From positions 8,676,501-8,740,500 of the forward strand of contig NZ_JACHNC010000001.1 in assembly GCF_014205215.1 (NCBI RefSeq): 64,000 nucleotides of DNA, read 5' to 3'. The notes under the pieces were generated by a model that was given only the letters and a program-made list of their open reading frames with translations, ran no database searches and was not told the origin of the DNA. The position numbers and the translations under genes are program-made. Positions 36,757 to 45,649 of this stretch are shown piece by piece. Each line of letters starts with the position of its first letter. Position 1 is the stretch's first letter. The stretch comes from Actinoplanes lobatus (lineage in GTDB: Bacteria; Actinomycetota; Actinomycetes; Mycobacteriales; Micromonosporaceae).

Positions 36757-37201
36757 CGGTGTCTCCTCGTGCTGTTCAGGGTCGGACTAATCGCTGGGGA
36801 CCTTCAAGCGCGGCCGCCGCGATAAGCAGACGGTAGCGTAGACCACCCCAGCCGGGCCGGCTGCTCGATAGCCGATCTGGTCATGGCCGAACCAGCGTTG
36901 ACCAGATCGTCCGCGTTGCCCTTGGTGAAATGAGAGGTCGGAGGGTCGTCCCAGATGTGAAGGCCAGACAATTCCGGACGGCAGCACCGACGACCCCCAG
37001 GATAGTCGGGTTGCGCACTTCAGCCCCCGAAAGCTGAGCCCTTCGCCCGACGTATTCTCATGCCGCGTCAAGTGCGCGCCGGTCTGGCGGGTTCGGCACT
37101 CTCCGCGCCAGGCCTGATGCCCGTGATGCGGATGGGCGCTCGAACGTCATCGCTATCTCGGCATCCGGCGTTGCGGAACCGGAGAGGGTAGCGTCCATGT
37201 T
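36757..37201. promoter_or_regulatory. Intergenic 445 bases with -10 box TAGCGT (37189-37194)
   Basis: No gene is supported. TAGCGT ends 7 bases before the GTG at 37202, giving a leaderless-type promoter for the hydrolase. The rest shows no repeats or strong structure. Confidence 0.45.
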
Positions 37202-38053
37202 GTGGAGGTGTTTTCCCGCAACGGCATGCGGTTCGACGTGTCGGACGAGGGACCGGTGGGCGCGGAGACGGTCGTGCTCCTGCACGGGTTCCCGCAGAGT
37301 GCGCAATCGTGGATCGGCGTTTCCCGGCCGCTGCTCGCGGCCGGTTACCGGGTCATCGCGCCGGACCAGCGCGGTTACACCCCGCAGGCCCGGCCTCGGT
37401 CCCGGCGGGCTTACCGGCTCAACGAGCTCGTGGCTGACGTCGTGGCTCTCGTCGATGCCGCCGGGGCCGAACGGGTTCACCTGGTAGGCCACGACTGGGG
37501 CGGCGGGGTTGCGTGGATGGTCGCCGCCACGAGACCGGATCGCCTGCATACCCTCACCGCCGTTTCCGCACCGCACCCACGTGCGGTGGTCAAAGCCATG
37601 CTGACCAGTCGGCAGTCCTTGCAGGCGTGGCACGTCGGGTTCTTCCAGGTGCCGTGGCTTCCCGAAGCTGCCATCCGGTCGCGGGGCGGCCGGTTCGCGG
37701 TGGCAATGCTCGAGCAATCCGGTCTCAGTGCTGACCTGGCGAGGGCGTACACCGACCGGTTCATCAACGACCCCGACGGCCTGGCCGCCGCGCTGCGCTG
37801 GTACCGCGCCATGCCGCTCGACACCTCCGTCGGACTCAGGACCGGCGCGGTCACCGTCCCGACGACCTACGTCTGGAGCACCGACGACATCGCCATCGGT
37901 CGCCGTGCCGCGGAGCTGACCAGCCGGTGGGTGACAGGCCCGTTCGACTTCAAAGTGCTCGAAGGCGTTTCGCACTGGATCCCCGAACAGGCGCCGGATG
38001 AACTGGCCACGTACATCCTGGAGCGGATCAGAAGCATTTCGCCGGCGACCTGA
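37202..38053 (+). CDS. Alpha/beta-hydrolase, epoxide-hydrolase-like
   Basis: 283 residues. HGFPQS forms the oxyanion-hole region, the nucleophile is Asp98 in GHDWGG, and the catalytic His lies in GVSHWIPEQ near the end. An Asp nucleophile with HGFP is typical of epoxide hydrolases and haloalkane dehalogenases. GTG 37202 is preferred to ATG 37197 (different frame) because the fold begins there and a -10 box precedes it. It is isolated, so the substrate is unknown. Confidence 0.82.
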   Translation: MEVFSRNGMRFDVSDEGPVGAETVVLLHGFPQSAQSWIGVSRPLLAAGYRVIAPDQRGYTPQARPRSRRAYRLNELVADVVALVDAAGAERVHLVGHDWGGGVAWMVAATRPDRLHTLTAVSAPHPRAVVKAMLTSRQSLQAWHVGFFQVPWLPEAAIRSRGGRFAVAMLEQSGLSADLARAYTDRFINDPDGLAAALRWYRAMPLDTSVGLRTGAVTVPTTYVWSTDDIAIGRRAAELTSRWVTGPFDFKVLEGVSHWIPEQAPDELATYILERIRSISPAT

Positions 38054-38155
38054 ATGACGCGTCGTTGAGGTTGACCGGCTCGGCATGGGAACGTTTGCCG
38101 ATCCTCCACGCCATCCGCCGGCGGACGCACGGATCTGCCACCTGGAGCGAGGGGC

Positions 38156-38308
38156 TCAGCCTCGCTCCCCAACCAGATCGTCGATGATCCAGCGGAGCGC
38201 GGAGACCGCGTTGGAGTACTTGAGCTACCGAGGATTCTGGTTCGACCTGGGATCGCACTCGTTGCGCATCCGGCGAAGCCGATCGACCACTCCTGGAGCT
38301 GCCGCTCC
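38156..38308 (-). pseudogene. HEPN-like gene remnant with an in-frame amber stop
   Basis: One minus-strand frame reads VVDRLRRMRNECDPRSNQNPR, then TAG, then LKYSNAVSALRWIIDDLVGERG and a stop. The RxRRMRNE motif followed by a helix ending in DDLVG resembles the C-terminus of HEPN-type proteins. The upstream part is missing. It is probably the tail of a lost gene. Confidence 0.35.
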
Positions 38309-38337
38309 TCAACTGCCGCCGACAACGCGCGCCCGCG

Positions 38338-38817
38338 CTACGCCTGGATGGCTCCGGAAGTGCCCGGTCGGGAGACCGCGCGAGCACGGCGTGTGAGGCC
38401 GATCGCGAGTACGGCAGTAGTCAGGAGCGCGGTAGCCGTGAGATACCAGCCGATGCCGGGGCGGCTTGCCGCCACCGGATCAACAAGGTTCCCGACGCTG
38501 TCCATGCCGAGGGCGTGCACCCTCGTGCCGGCAATGTGGATGCCGTACCAACCGGCATTGCCCAACGCGGTCAGGGCACCCACGATCGCCGCCCACACGT
38601 ACGCCCTTCGGGGGTACACCATGGCGGCCACGACACCGCCGAGCACCATCAGCAGCGCCCCGAGAAAGATCAAGGTGGGCAGCGCCGAGCGGTGGTCGAG
38701 CATCACGGACAGCCCGCTGCGCTCGCCGGTCAACGGGTTGCTCTCCCACGTCAGCCCGACCCCAGCGGCGGCGGTCACTACCGACGCGCACACCGGCAAC
38801 CACGATCCCCAGCGCAT
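38338..38817 (-). CDS. Four-helix integral membrane protein
   Basis: 159 residues with four hydrophobic segments (after MRWGSWLP, then LPTLIFLGALLMVLGGVVAAM, YVWAAIVGALTALG, and WYLTATALLTTAVLAIGL). ATG at 38817 is chosen because the first helix starts there; the longer frame has a hydrophilic N-terminus and no ribosome site is clear for either. The family is not recognised. It is divergent from the GNAT gene. Confidence 0.6.
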   Translation of the reverse strand: MRWGSWLPVCASVVTAAAGVGLTWESNPLTGERSGLSVMLDHRSALPTLIFLGALLMVLGGVVAAMVYPRRAYVWAAIVGALTALGNAGWYGIHIAGTRVHALGMDSVGNLVDPVAASRPGIGWYLTATALLTTAVLAIGLTRRARAVSRPGTSGAIQA

Positions 38818-38984
38818 GGTGTTCCGACGCGGTGCGGAATCGCTGGGTTCCCACTGCCGCCGCAGCAAAAAAGAACAGCCGGCCGATATGAGGGTACCTA
38901 TTGTGCCGATATAAGAGGAACAACCCTTCCGTCTCGGCAATCCCTCAGAGGGGCGTTGGTCACCACTGTGCGAGCATTCCGCCT

Positions 38985-39476
38985 ATGCCTGAGTTGGTTG
39001 TGCGCCCGATGGGGCAGTCAGAGTTCGACCAGTGGTACGAGGCGTCCACCCGAGTCCTCGCTGCGTCGCAAGTCGCCGCCGGCAACTGGTCTGCCGAGGA
39101 AGCTTTGACATTGGCACACGAGGCACGCCGCGCCCTGCTGCCGGATCGGTTGGCGACGGCGGGCATGCTATTCCTGGTGGGACTTCTACCCGATGGCACT
39201 CCCGTGGGTAGTGCCTGGCTGGGACTGACGCACCCTCGTGGCACTCCGAACTGCGCATTTCTGTACTTCATCGAGGTCGACGAACAGCACCGGGGAACCG
39301 GCTACGGGCGGGTATTGCTCACGGCATCCGAAGATGCCGCACGATCGCACGGGGTGAGATCTTTGGAACTCAACGTATTCGGCTCCAATACCCCCGCGAT
39401 CCAGCTGTACGAGACATCGGGATATGGCGTCGTCACTCAGCAAATGAGAAAGTCCTTGGACGAGCAACAGTCCTGA
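38985..39476 (+). CDS. GNAT-family N-acetyltransferase
   Basis: 163 residues with acetyl-CoA motif A FIEVDEQHRGTGYGRVLL and motif B LELNVFGSNTPAIQLYETSGYGVV, complete for a GNAT fold. ATG at 38985 begins the first strand (PELVVRPMG). Substrate unknown. Third-position GC is moderate, as in the surrounding accessory stretch. Confidence 0.85.
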   Translation: MPELVVRPMGQSEFDQWYEASTRVLAASQVAAGNWSAEEALTLAHEARRALLPDRLATAGMLFLVGLLPDGTPVGSAWLGLTHPRGTPNCAFLYFIEVDEQHRGTGYGRVLLTASEDAARSHGVRSLELNVFGSNTPAIQLYETSGYGVVTQQMRKSLDEQQS

Positions 39477-39623
39477 CACGCATTCGCATGCCGCGATCGG
39501 CGCGCTACCCGTGTGACGGGGTCGGCTCGCCCAGCAGGCGGATCGCCAGAAAGGGCTCTGGCGGAGCCGACAGAGATCACATCCGCTTGATGTCTGCTGG
39601 CGAGAGCCCGTCATCATCAACGC

Positions 39624-40262
39624 ATGAAACGACGGTGGTCTCCTCTTGTCACGCTGACGCTCCTGGTCGGCTGCTCAGCTCCCGCGGCCCCCTCGGCTCC
39701 CGCGGCCCCCTCGGCTCCCGCGATTCCCTCGGCTCCCGCGGCCCCCTCGGAGGCCGCGCCGAAGCCGGTGTCGTGCACGTCGGGTCAGTTGACATTCGGG
39801 ACGAGGTCTGCCGCTGCCCTGCTGACCGGCGTGACGCCGGTGCTTGAGGCGAACGCCAAGGGCATGACCTTCGACGAGCACTATGCGGAGATCAACACCC
39901 GGACGGCCGGTGTGCGGGCGGGTGCCGAGGTTCCGGCCGAGGACGTCTATCGGCAGCTGGCCGCCAAGTACGCGGACAAGCTGCGGCCGTTGGTCGAATA
40001 CGGCACCGTGCACCACCTGCCCATCGGCGACTCGGTCACCTTCGGCGGGACGGGGCGTTTCGTAGGCTACGACTGGATCCGGACCGTCGACGTGCCGTTC
40101 AGCTATACCTGCGGTGGCACCACCAGTCGGGGTGTGGTGACCTCGTGGGAGGCGGGCGGCCAAGGTGGCCTTCTGAATTGCGGCGAGCCAGATGTTGACG
40201 CCAGCGATGACGCTGTCGCGATGATGCGCCAAGTGCGCACACTGCGCTGCGATGAAGGCTGA
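39624..40262 (+). CDS. Lipoprotein with Ala/Pro/Ser tandem-repeat linker
   Basis: 212 residues. The signal ends in lipobox LVGC, then a linker made of repeated SAPAAP units (DNA unit of 15 bases, about 39676-39750), and a globular extracellular domain of about 165 residues with four Cys. The family is not recognised. Repeat copy number in the linker could vary between strains. Confidence 0.7.
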   Translation: MKRRWSPLVTLTLLVGCSAPAAPSAPAAPSAPAIPSAPAAPSEAAPKPVSCTSGQLTFGTRSAAALLTGVTPVLEANAKGMTFDEHYAEINTRTAGVRAGAEVPAEDVYRQLAAKYADKLRPLVEYGTVHHLPIGDSVTFGGTGRFVGYDWIRTVDVPFSYTCGGTTSRGVVTSWEAGGQGGLLNCGEPDVDASDDAVAMMRQVRTLRCDEG

Positions 40263-40299
40263 CCCAGACTCGGGGTCGCAGGAGACAAGTCTGGCAAGG

Positions 40300-40476
40300 T
40301 CACGGGCACTGATCTGCCGCTGGGTGGACGTCGGGCGAACAGCCGGATTTCTCCATGGCGAGCTTCGGAGACGCGTCGGTGCGCAGCGCGTCGTCGATCT
40401 GCGGCGCCCAGACGGTTTCCAGCGACACCCGGTAGTCCTCACGGTCGGGGGTGACCGCGTAACCCTGCGGCGGCAT
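40300..40476 (-). CDS. Short protein or gene remnant
   Basis: 58 residues beginning MPPQGYAVTPDREDYRVSLE. Nearly all codons end in G or C on this strand, which supports coding, and the sequence (VWAPQIDDALRTDASPKLA) looks like part of a folded protein. No ribosome site is visible, so it may be the 3' part of a larger lost gene. Not recognised. Confidence 0.35.
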   Translation of the reverse strand: MPPQGYAVTPDREDYRVSLETVWAPQIDDALRTDASPKLAMEKSGCSPDVHPAADQCP

Positions 40477-40948
40477 CCCGGTTGAACGGGAACGGGTCCC
40501 GCGTGGCCGGTCGCTCAGCGTCGCAGAGGGCCGGCCGGACCGGGGCACCGGTATTGACGGGCATGCCGGTGGTGGCCCGGCCACAACAGCCGGGCCGGGC
40601 ATCGGGAGTTGAGCGGTCGAAGGCGCCGACGCCGACCTACCTGAGCCGTTTCCCGTGGTCTGCGGAGTGGTCAGCGGGTCAGGCAGGCCACAGCGCCGGT
40701 ATCGATGACCGGCCAAGCCGTGATACCCGGATCGAGGGGCCTGCCGACGCCTCGAATCAGACTCATCGCGTACGACGCGGCGCGCCGCGGGCGCTAACGG
40801 TCGGGTCGGTGGAGTTCAACCGACCGCGTCGAAAGTGTGTGAGATACCGCCAATAGCCATCCGGACAATCGGGCGGGTACGGTACAGACGCCGTGCCGGT
40901 GATCTTGTTCCGCCTCGGTGGGACAGAAGGCTGATTGGGGAGTAATCG
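40477..40948. other. About 470 bases upstream of the conservon, no gene supported
   Basis: No frame here has actinobacterial codon bias. The last part should contain the conservon promoter; GGGGAG lies 7 bases before the ATG at 40949. No clear -10/-35 pair was found. Confidence 0.45.
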
Positions 40949-42022
40949 ATGCCCGGAGCAGGTCGCTGGCTGAGCTGGTCACGCCGGCGGCGGCCCGAGC
41001 AGAGCGAACCCCTCGTCGCGCCGGAAGCCGTACCGGAGAAGGAACCGGCGCCGGCGGAGAAGCCGGACCCGTGGCGTCCGATCGCCGGCGAGTTCGCGCT
41101 CCGCCTCCTCACCCTCACCTGGGAGGCCGTTCACCACATCGGCGAAGCCGAGTTCCGCGAGCAGGACGCCGAGCGGCGCCAGGTCCTGTTCCGGATCGAT
41201 CATTCCGTCACCCGGGTCCGCCGCCTCGCCGAGAACCTGCGGGTGCTCACCGGCGAGCCGCTCGACGACCCGGATCAGCAGATCACCTCGCTGTACGACG
41301 TCACACACGCGGCCGGCGCGGCCGTCGAGCACTACGAGCGCCTGCACTTCGGCCCGATCGCCGACCTCGCGGTGGCGGCGGCCGCGGCCGACGACGTGAT
41401 CCGGATCCTGACCGAGCTGATCGACAACGCCGACCGCTATTCTCCGCCGACCGAGCCGGTCACCATCTCCGCGCACCTGACCGGTGACGGCGACGTGGTG
41501 ATCCGCGTCGAGGACGTCGGGATCGGACTCAACCCGGCGCATCTGCCGTGGATCGAGCGGCTGCTGTCGGACCCGTCCGAGCCCGCCGCCAGTGAGCTGC
41601 ATCCGGGGCATCTGGGCCTCACCGTGGCCGCCGTGCTCACCCATCGCCACGGGTCGCTGCGGGTGCGCCTGGTGCCCCGGCAGCCGCGGGGCACGACCGC
41701 GATGCTGCTGATCGGCGCGGACCTGCTCTGCGAGGCGCCGCGGCATGACCCGGTGCCCGAGCCCGAGCCCGTGGCCGTGGCCGCGGCCAACCATCAGAAC
41801 GACGTGACGATGGTTCTCCCGACGGTGCAGGGGCCGATGCCTCGCCGTATTCCGGCCAGTGTCCGCGGCACCGGCCCGCTGCCGCTCCCGGTTCCGGCCC
41901 AGCGGCACCAGACCACCTGGCACGACGACGCCGCCGACTTCAACGCCGGTGTGGACGCGGCCCGGGCCAGAGCCTCCCAGCAAAGTGCCGCCCCCCAAGG
42001 AAGAACCGAAGGACCGCAATGA
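40949..42022 (+). CDS. cvnA: CvnA-type histidine-kinase-like ATPase
   Basis: 357 residues. The HATPase fold has an N-box (ELIDNADRYS) and G1 box (VEDVGIGLN), followed by HLGLTVAAVLTHRHG, and a Pro-rich tail. This is the first gene of a conservon (CvnA-B-C-D), an actinobacterial system that resembles eukaryotic G-protein signalling. Typical CvnA proteins have membrane helices and an extracellular sensor; this one starts with basic, soluble sequence and has none, so it is a short cytosolic form. Its stop overlaps the cvnB start as ATGA. Confidence 0.88.
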   Translation: MPGAGRWLSWSRRRRPEQSEPLVAPEAVPEKEPAPAEKPDPWRPIAGEFALRLLTLTWEAVHHIGEAEFREQDAERRQVLFRIDHSVTRVRRLAENLRVLTGEPLDDPDQQITSLYDVTHAAGAAVEHYERLHFGPIADLAVAAAAADDVIRILTELIDNADRYSPPTEPVTISAHLTGDGDVVIRVEDVGIGLNPAHLPWIERLLSDPSEPAASELHPGHLGLTVAAVLTHRHGSLRVRLVPRQPRGTTAMLLIGADLLCEAPRHDPVPEPEPVAVAAANHQNDVTMVLPTVQGPMPRRIPASVRGTGPLPLPVPAQRHQTTWHDDAADFNAGVDAARARASQQSAAPQGRTEGPQ

Positions 42023-42498
42023 CTGACTACCGTTCCCCCGCCGGTGCCAGCGAAGGGGCCGACGGCGGCCAACCGGACGTCTCCTGGCTGATCGGCCAGC
42101 TCGTCCGCGAGGTGCCGACGATCACCGCGGTCGTCCTGGTCTCCGCCGACGGCCTGCAACTCGCCTCGTCCGGCCACCTGAGCCGTGAGCACACCGAGAG
42201 CGTCGCCGCGCTCGCCGCCGGATTCCTCGGGATCACCGGCCAACTCGGCGGCCTCCTGCAGCTCGGCGCCCCGGAGAACCTGAGCATCCGCTACCCGCAC
42301 GGCCATCTGGCCTTCCTGCGCATCGATGACCCGTCCGGCGAGTTCGTGGCGGCGCTGCTGGTCTCCGCCCAGCCGCAGACCCAGATCGGCCAACTGGGAT
42401 ACGCCATGACCACATTCAGTCAGGCCGTCGGTCACGCGCTCACCCCGGAGACCCGTCACGCGCTGCACCAGAACACCCTGCCCGCGCCGGCTCGCTGA
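42019..42498 (+). CDS. cvnB: CvnB-type roadblock/LC7 protein
   Basis: 159 residues with a roadblock/LC7 fold (DVSWLIGQLVREVPTITAVVLVSADGLQLASSGHL). Such proteins bind small GTPases and act as regulators; in conservons CvnB interacts with CvnD and CvnA. The gene is coupled to cvnA by ATGA and precedes cvnC by 12 bases. Confidence 0.92.
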   Translation: MTDYRSPAGASEGADGGQPDVSWLIGQLVREVPTITAVVLVSADGLQLASSGHLSREHTESVAALAAGFLGITGQLGGLLQLGAPENLSIRYPHGHLAFLRIDDPSGEFVAALLVSAQPQTQIGQLGYAMTTFSQAVGHALTPETRHALHQNTLPAPAR

Positions 42499-42510
42499 TC
42501 GGAGGCACCG

Positions 42511-42861
42511 ATGGCTCGAAGGCCGGGGCTGCACTGGAAGGTGCGCCCGTACATGACCGCCCGGGGTCGGACCAGCAGCCGCAACCCGCTGTTGATCCAC
42601 ACCCTGGTCTCCACCGGCGACCGGTACGACCCGGCTCTCGCCGCCAGCCTGGCCCCGGCCTCCCGGTCGCTCTACGAGCAGGCCCGCCGGATGTGTTCGG
42701 TCGCCGAGCTGTCGGCGACCTGCGGCCTGCCGCTCGGCCTGACCCGTCTGCTGATCAACGACCTGCTCAAACTCGGTCAGCTGGTCGTGCATGACACCCG
42801 TTCCTCGCAAGACCTAGCGCTCCTGGAGAGACTTCGTGCCGGCCTTCTCCGACTCACGTGA
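42511..42861 (+). CDS. cvnC: CvnC-type DUF742 protein
   Basis: 116 residues of the DUF742 pattern (VRPYMTARGRTSS at the start, then ELSATCGLPLGLTRLLINDLLKLGQLVVH), a winged-helix-like module found only in conservons and related loci. GGAGG lies 6 bases before the ATG. The end overlaps cvnD by 26 bases. Confidence 0.92.
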   Translation: MARRPGLHWKVRPYMTARGRTSSRNPLLIHTLVSTGDRYDPALAASLAPASRSLYEQARRMCSVAELSATCGLPLGLTRLLINDLLKLGQLVVHDTRSSQDLALLERLRAGLLRLT

Positions 42862-43456
42862 GGCGAACCTGAACCGGAAGCTGGCCTCGGCGAAGATCGT
42901 CATTGCCGGCGGCTTCGGCGTCGGCAAGACCACCGCTGTCGAGGCGATCTCGGAGATCCCGGCGATCCGCACCGAGTCCTGGATGACCGCGGCGGCGGCC
43001 CAGATCGACCGGCTCGACCCGGGCATCGACAAGGTCACCACCACGGTCGCGATGGATTTCGGCCGGGTGACCATCGACGACTCCCTCGTGCTGTACCTGT
43101 TCGGCACGCCGGGCCAGCCCCGGTTCTGGCCGATGTGGGACGACCTGGTCCGGGGTGCGGTCGGTGCTCTGGTCCTGGTCGACACCAACAATCTGGAGAA
43201 CTCGTTCGCCGCGGTCAACTACTTCGAGAACGACGCGACGGTGCCCTGGATCGTCTGTGTCAACCCGTTCCACGGGGTTCTGACCCACGAGCTCTCCGCG
43301 GTACGGGAGGCGCTGACCCTGCCTCCGCACATCCCGCTGATCGCCGCCGACGTCCGCGATCCGCGCAACGTCGCGCGCGCGTTGCTGACCGTGGTGGACC
43401 ACGCGACCGAACGTCAGTTAGCTCTACAGGAGACAACAACATGCGCAAGATCCTGA
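42836..43456 (+). CDS. cvnD: CvnD-type small GTPase
   Basis: 206 residues. The P-loop is GGFGVGKT (residues 25-32), the switch II DxxG equivalent is in YLFGTPGQPRFW, and the base-recognition region is VCVNPFHG, as in CvnD rather than Ras (NKxD absent). It starts at GTG within cvnC and its end overlaps the flavoenzyme gene by 16 bases, so all five genes are tightly packed. It acts at the membrane with CvnA-C in signal output. Confidence 0.92.
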   Translation: MPAFSDSREANLNRKLASAKIVIAGGFGVGKTTAVEAISEIPAIRTESWMTAAAAQIDRLDPGIDKVTTTVAMDFGRVTIDDSLVLYLFGTPGQPRFWPMWDDLVRGAVGALVLVDTNNLENSFAAVNYFENDATVPWIVCVNPFHGVLTHELSAVREALTLPPHIPLIAADVRDPRNVARALLTVVDHATERQLALQETTTCARS

Positions 43457-44691
43457 TTGTCGGGGCCGGTCAGGCCGGACTCCAACTCGCTCTCGGGCTG
43501 CGGGCCGAGGGCTACGAGGTCACCCTCATGTCGGCGCGCACGCCGGAGGAGATCCGGACCGGCTGGCCCACCTCCACCCAGGCGATGTTCGACCTGTCGC
43601 TGAACACCGAGCGGGCGTACGGGCTGAACCACTGGGAGGACCGGACGCCGCCGATCCACGGCCTGCGCCCCCAGCTCTCCGTCGAGAAGGGTCAGTTGGC
43701 GCTGGCCTTCAACGCACCGCTGGAGCGCCCGGCCCAGTCCACCGACCAGCGGATCAAGATGGCCCGCTGGCTGGAGGACGCCGAGGAGCGCGGCGTCGAG
43801 GTGATCTACAACGCGGTCACCACCCAGGACCTCGACGCGATCACCCAGCTCGGCCGGTACGACCTGACCGTGGTCGCGGCGGGCAAGGGTGACCTGGTCG
43901 CGATGTTCGACCGGGACCCGGCCCGCTCGCCGTACACCGCGCCGCAGCGGGGCCTCGCCGTCGCGTACGTCCACGGTCTGGAGCCGGACCCGGAGTGGCC
44001 GGAGCCGCACGTCGGCTTCCACGCCCTGCCCGGCCTCGGCGAGCTGTTCGTGATCCCCGCCCTGACCCACACCGGTCCGTGCGACATCCTCTTCTGGGAG
44101 GCGATCCCGGGCGGCCCGCTGGACCGCTGGGCCGGTCACACCGGCCGGATGGTGCCCGAGGAGCACCTGGCGATCACCCTCGAGCTGATCCGCGAATACC
44201 TGCCCTGGGTCGCCGCGCGGGCCGCGAACGTGCGGCTCACCGACGACAAGGCCACCCTGCACGGCCGCTACACGCCGACCGTCCGCCATCCGGTCGGCCA
44301 CCTGCCCGGCGGCGGCAAGGTGCTCGGCCTCGCCGACGTGGTCATCGCCAACGACCCGATCACCGGCCAGGGCAGCAACACGGCGGCCAAGGCCGCGAAC
44401 CACTACCTGCGGGCCGTCCTGGCCCGTGGTGACCAGCCGTTCGACGAGCAGTGGATGACCGACACGTTCGAGGCGTTCTGGACCGCGCACGGCCAGGCGG
44501 TGACCGGCTGGACCAACGCCATGCTCCAGCCGCTCCCGCCGCACGTGCAGCAGTTGCTCGGCGCGTCCTCGCAGAACGAGGAGATCGCCCGCCGCTTCGC
44601 GGCCGGCTTCAACGACCCGAACGACCTGCTCAACTGGTTCGTCGACCCGGAAAAGGCCGCCGCCTATCTCGCCGAGGTCAACGGCGCCTGA
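43441..44691 (+). CDS. Styrene/indole monooxygenase-type FAD oxygenase (StyA-like)
   Basis: 416 residues. The FAD motif ILIVGAGQAGLQLALGL is at residues 4-20; the region GWPTSTQAMFDLSLNTERAYGLN and the C-terminal QGSNTAAKAANHYLRAV match StyA-like single-component-reductase-dependent monooxygenases. Family knowledge: StyA needs FADH2 from a flavin reductase (StyB), and no reductase gene is nearby. The ATG at 43441 has CAGGAG eight bases upstream and lies inside cvnD. Conservons usually end in cytochrome P450 genes; a StyA-like oxygenase in that position suggests that the GTPase system is tied to an oxygenase output (inference). Confidence 0.85.
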   Translation: MRKILIVGAGQAGLQLALGLRAEGYEVTLMSARTPEEIRTGWPTSTQAMFDLSLNTERAYGLNHWEDRTPPIHGLRPQLSVEKGQLALAFNAPLERPAQSTDQRIKMARWLEDAEERGVEVIYNAVTTQDLDAITQLGRYDLTVVAAGKGDLVAMFDRDPARSPYTAPQRGLAVAYVHGLEPDPEWPEPHVGFHALPGLGELFVIPALTHTGPCDILFWEAIPGGPLDRWAGHTGRMVPEEHLAITLELIREYLPWVAARAANVRLTDDKATLHGRYTPTVRHPVGHLPGGGKVLGLADVVIANDPITGQGSNTAAKAANHYLRAVLARGDQPFDEQWMTDTFEAFWTAHGQAVTGWTNAMLQPLPPHVQQLLGASSQNEEIARRFAAGFNDPNDLLNWFVDPEKAAAYLAEVNGA

Positions 44692-44705
44692 AACCCGTCC
44701 ACGGT

Positions 44706-44744
44706 ACGACGGTGGGCCCGCACCTCAGGCGTGCCCACCGTCGT
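44706..44744. terminator. Stem-loop after the conservon
   Basis: Perfect 12-base stem ACGACGGTGGGC / GCCCACCGTCGT with a 15-base loop, 14 bases after the flavoenzyme stop. It is a likely end of the conservon transcript, without a T-run. Confidence 0.75.
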
Positions 44745-44830
44745 CATGCGGCTCGCCGGCGCCGACACGTGCGGGGAGGCGGCGCCGCCCGCCTGATCGG
44801 CGACATCGCAGCATCAGCCGCTTCACCAGA

Positions 44831-45394
44831 TCAGCGCTGTTCCCACTGCTTTTTGGTGATCTCGTACCGCACACCCCCGTACTCGGCACCCTCGACCATC
44901 TGCATATCGGGAGGAGTGTCGAGGGTGCCCGTCATCGTCATCCCGACCTTCTCCATCACCTTGCGGGAACCATCGTTCAGGGACATCGTCGCGGCCCAGA
45001 CCAGGTGCACGCCAAGCTCCGTGAACCCCTTGGCCAGCAATGCCCTTGAGCCCTCGGTGGCGTACCCCTTGCCCCACTCCGCCTGGCGCAGCCGGTAGCC
45101 GAGTTCGACCTCATCCAGCGGGCCTTCTTCCTCGGGACACAGAAGGAACCACCCGACGAAGGCACCGCGGTCCTTGTCGTACGCCGCGAACAGCCCGAAG
45201 TTGCCGTCCCACCTCTCGTAGCCGGCGAGAATGTTCCGCAGACCGCGCTCGCGGTAGTGCTCCGGTGCGGTCGGCTCGCCGCCGGTCAGATAGCGCATGA
45301 CCGCCGGGTCGCTGTCCAGTTCGATCAACAGCTCCGCGTCGTCAGTGGTGAAGCGGCGCAAGGTCAGGCGCTCGGTGTCCAGGTAGGCATCCAT
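44831..45394 (-). CDS. RimJ/RimL-type GNAT acetyltransferase
   Basis: 187 residues with LDTERLTLRRFTTDDAELLIELDSDPAVMRYLTGG at the start and ELGYRLRQAEWGKGYATEGSRALL as the acetyl-CoA motif, typical of GNATs acting on protein N-termini or aminoglycoside-like amines. ATG at 45394 begins the conserved N-terminus; the open frame 12 codons longer is not needed. The substrate is not predictable. Confidence 0.85.
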   Translation of the reverse strand: MDAYLDTERLTLRRFTTDDAELLIELDSDPAVMRYLTGGEPTAPEHYRERGLRNILAGYERWDGNFGLFAAYDKDRGAFVGWFLLCPEEEGPLDEVELGYRLRQAEWGKGYATEGSRALLAKGFTELGVHLVWAATMSLNDGSRKVMEKVGMTMTGTLDTPPDMQMVEGAEYGGVRYEITKKQWEQR

Positions 45395-45408
45395 GCGCGC
45401 ATGTTGGT

Positions 45409-45648
45409 CTACACAGGCGGGAAAGGCCAACGCTTTCCGGCCCGGGGCCGCCCGGCGCAGCCGGGTTCATCGGAGGCGAAGAGGACCTCGACGTGGGAGA
45501 AGCCCTCCAGCCCCCTGCATGCAGGCGCCGCCGAAGCGCTCGTCGACGACGATGGCGCTACGGACGGCGCCCCAGTGGTCGGTGTGCTGAACGTCGGTCC
45601 GGTGGCTGTGGACCGTACCGATCGGGGTGATCTCGAGGTTTTCATCTC
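45409..45648 (-). pseudogene. Broken TrmO (TsaA-domain tRNA methyltransferase-like) gene
   Basis: One minus-strand frame reads ENLEITPIGTVHSHRTD then HWGAVRSAIVVDERFGGACMQG, and the next frame continues GLEGFSHVEVLF. Together these are the N-terminal half of a TsaA/TrmO domain. The frames are joined across a run of five G (four would restore the frame), and a missing base after the ATG (ATGAAAACC) breaks the start. The protein then ends after about 80 residues, half the usual length. It lies 4 bases after the DUF4267 stop, as if once in the same operon. Confidence 0.7.
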
Positions 45649-45649
45649 C

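Noticed and set aside
36787..37071. 94-codon minus-strand frame
   Set aside because: No ribosome site, no codon bias, no recognisable motif.
44706..44744. Attachment site for a mobile element because of the 12-base inverted repeat
   Set aside because: There is no integrase or direct duplication nearby; position and stem fit a terminator better.
44451..45098. Plus-strand frame spanning the conservon end
   Set aside because: It runs through the terminator stem and is Arg-rich; the flavoenzyme frame is clearly the coding one.
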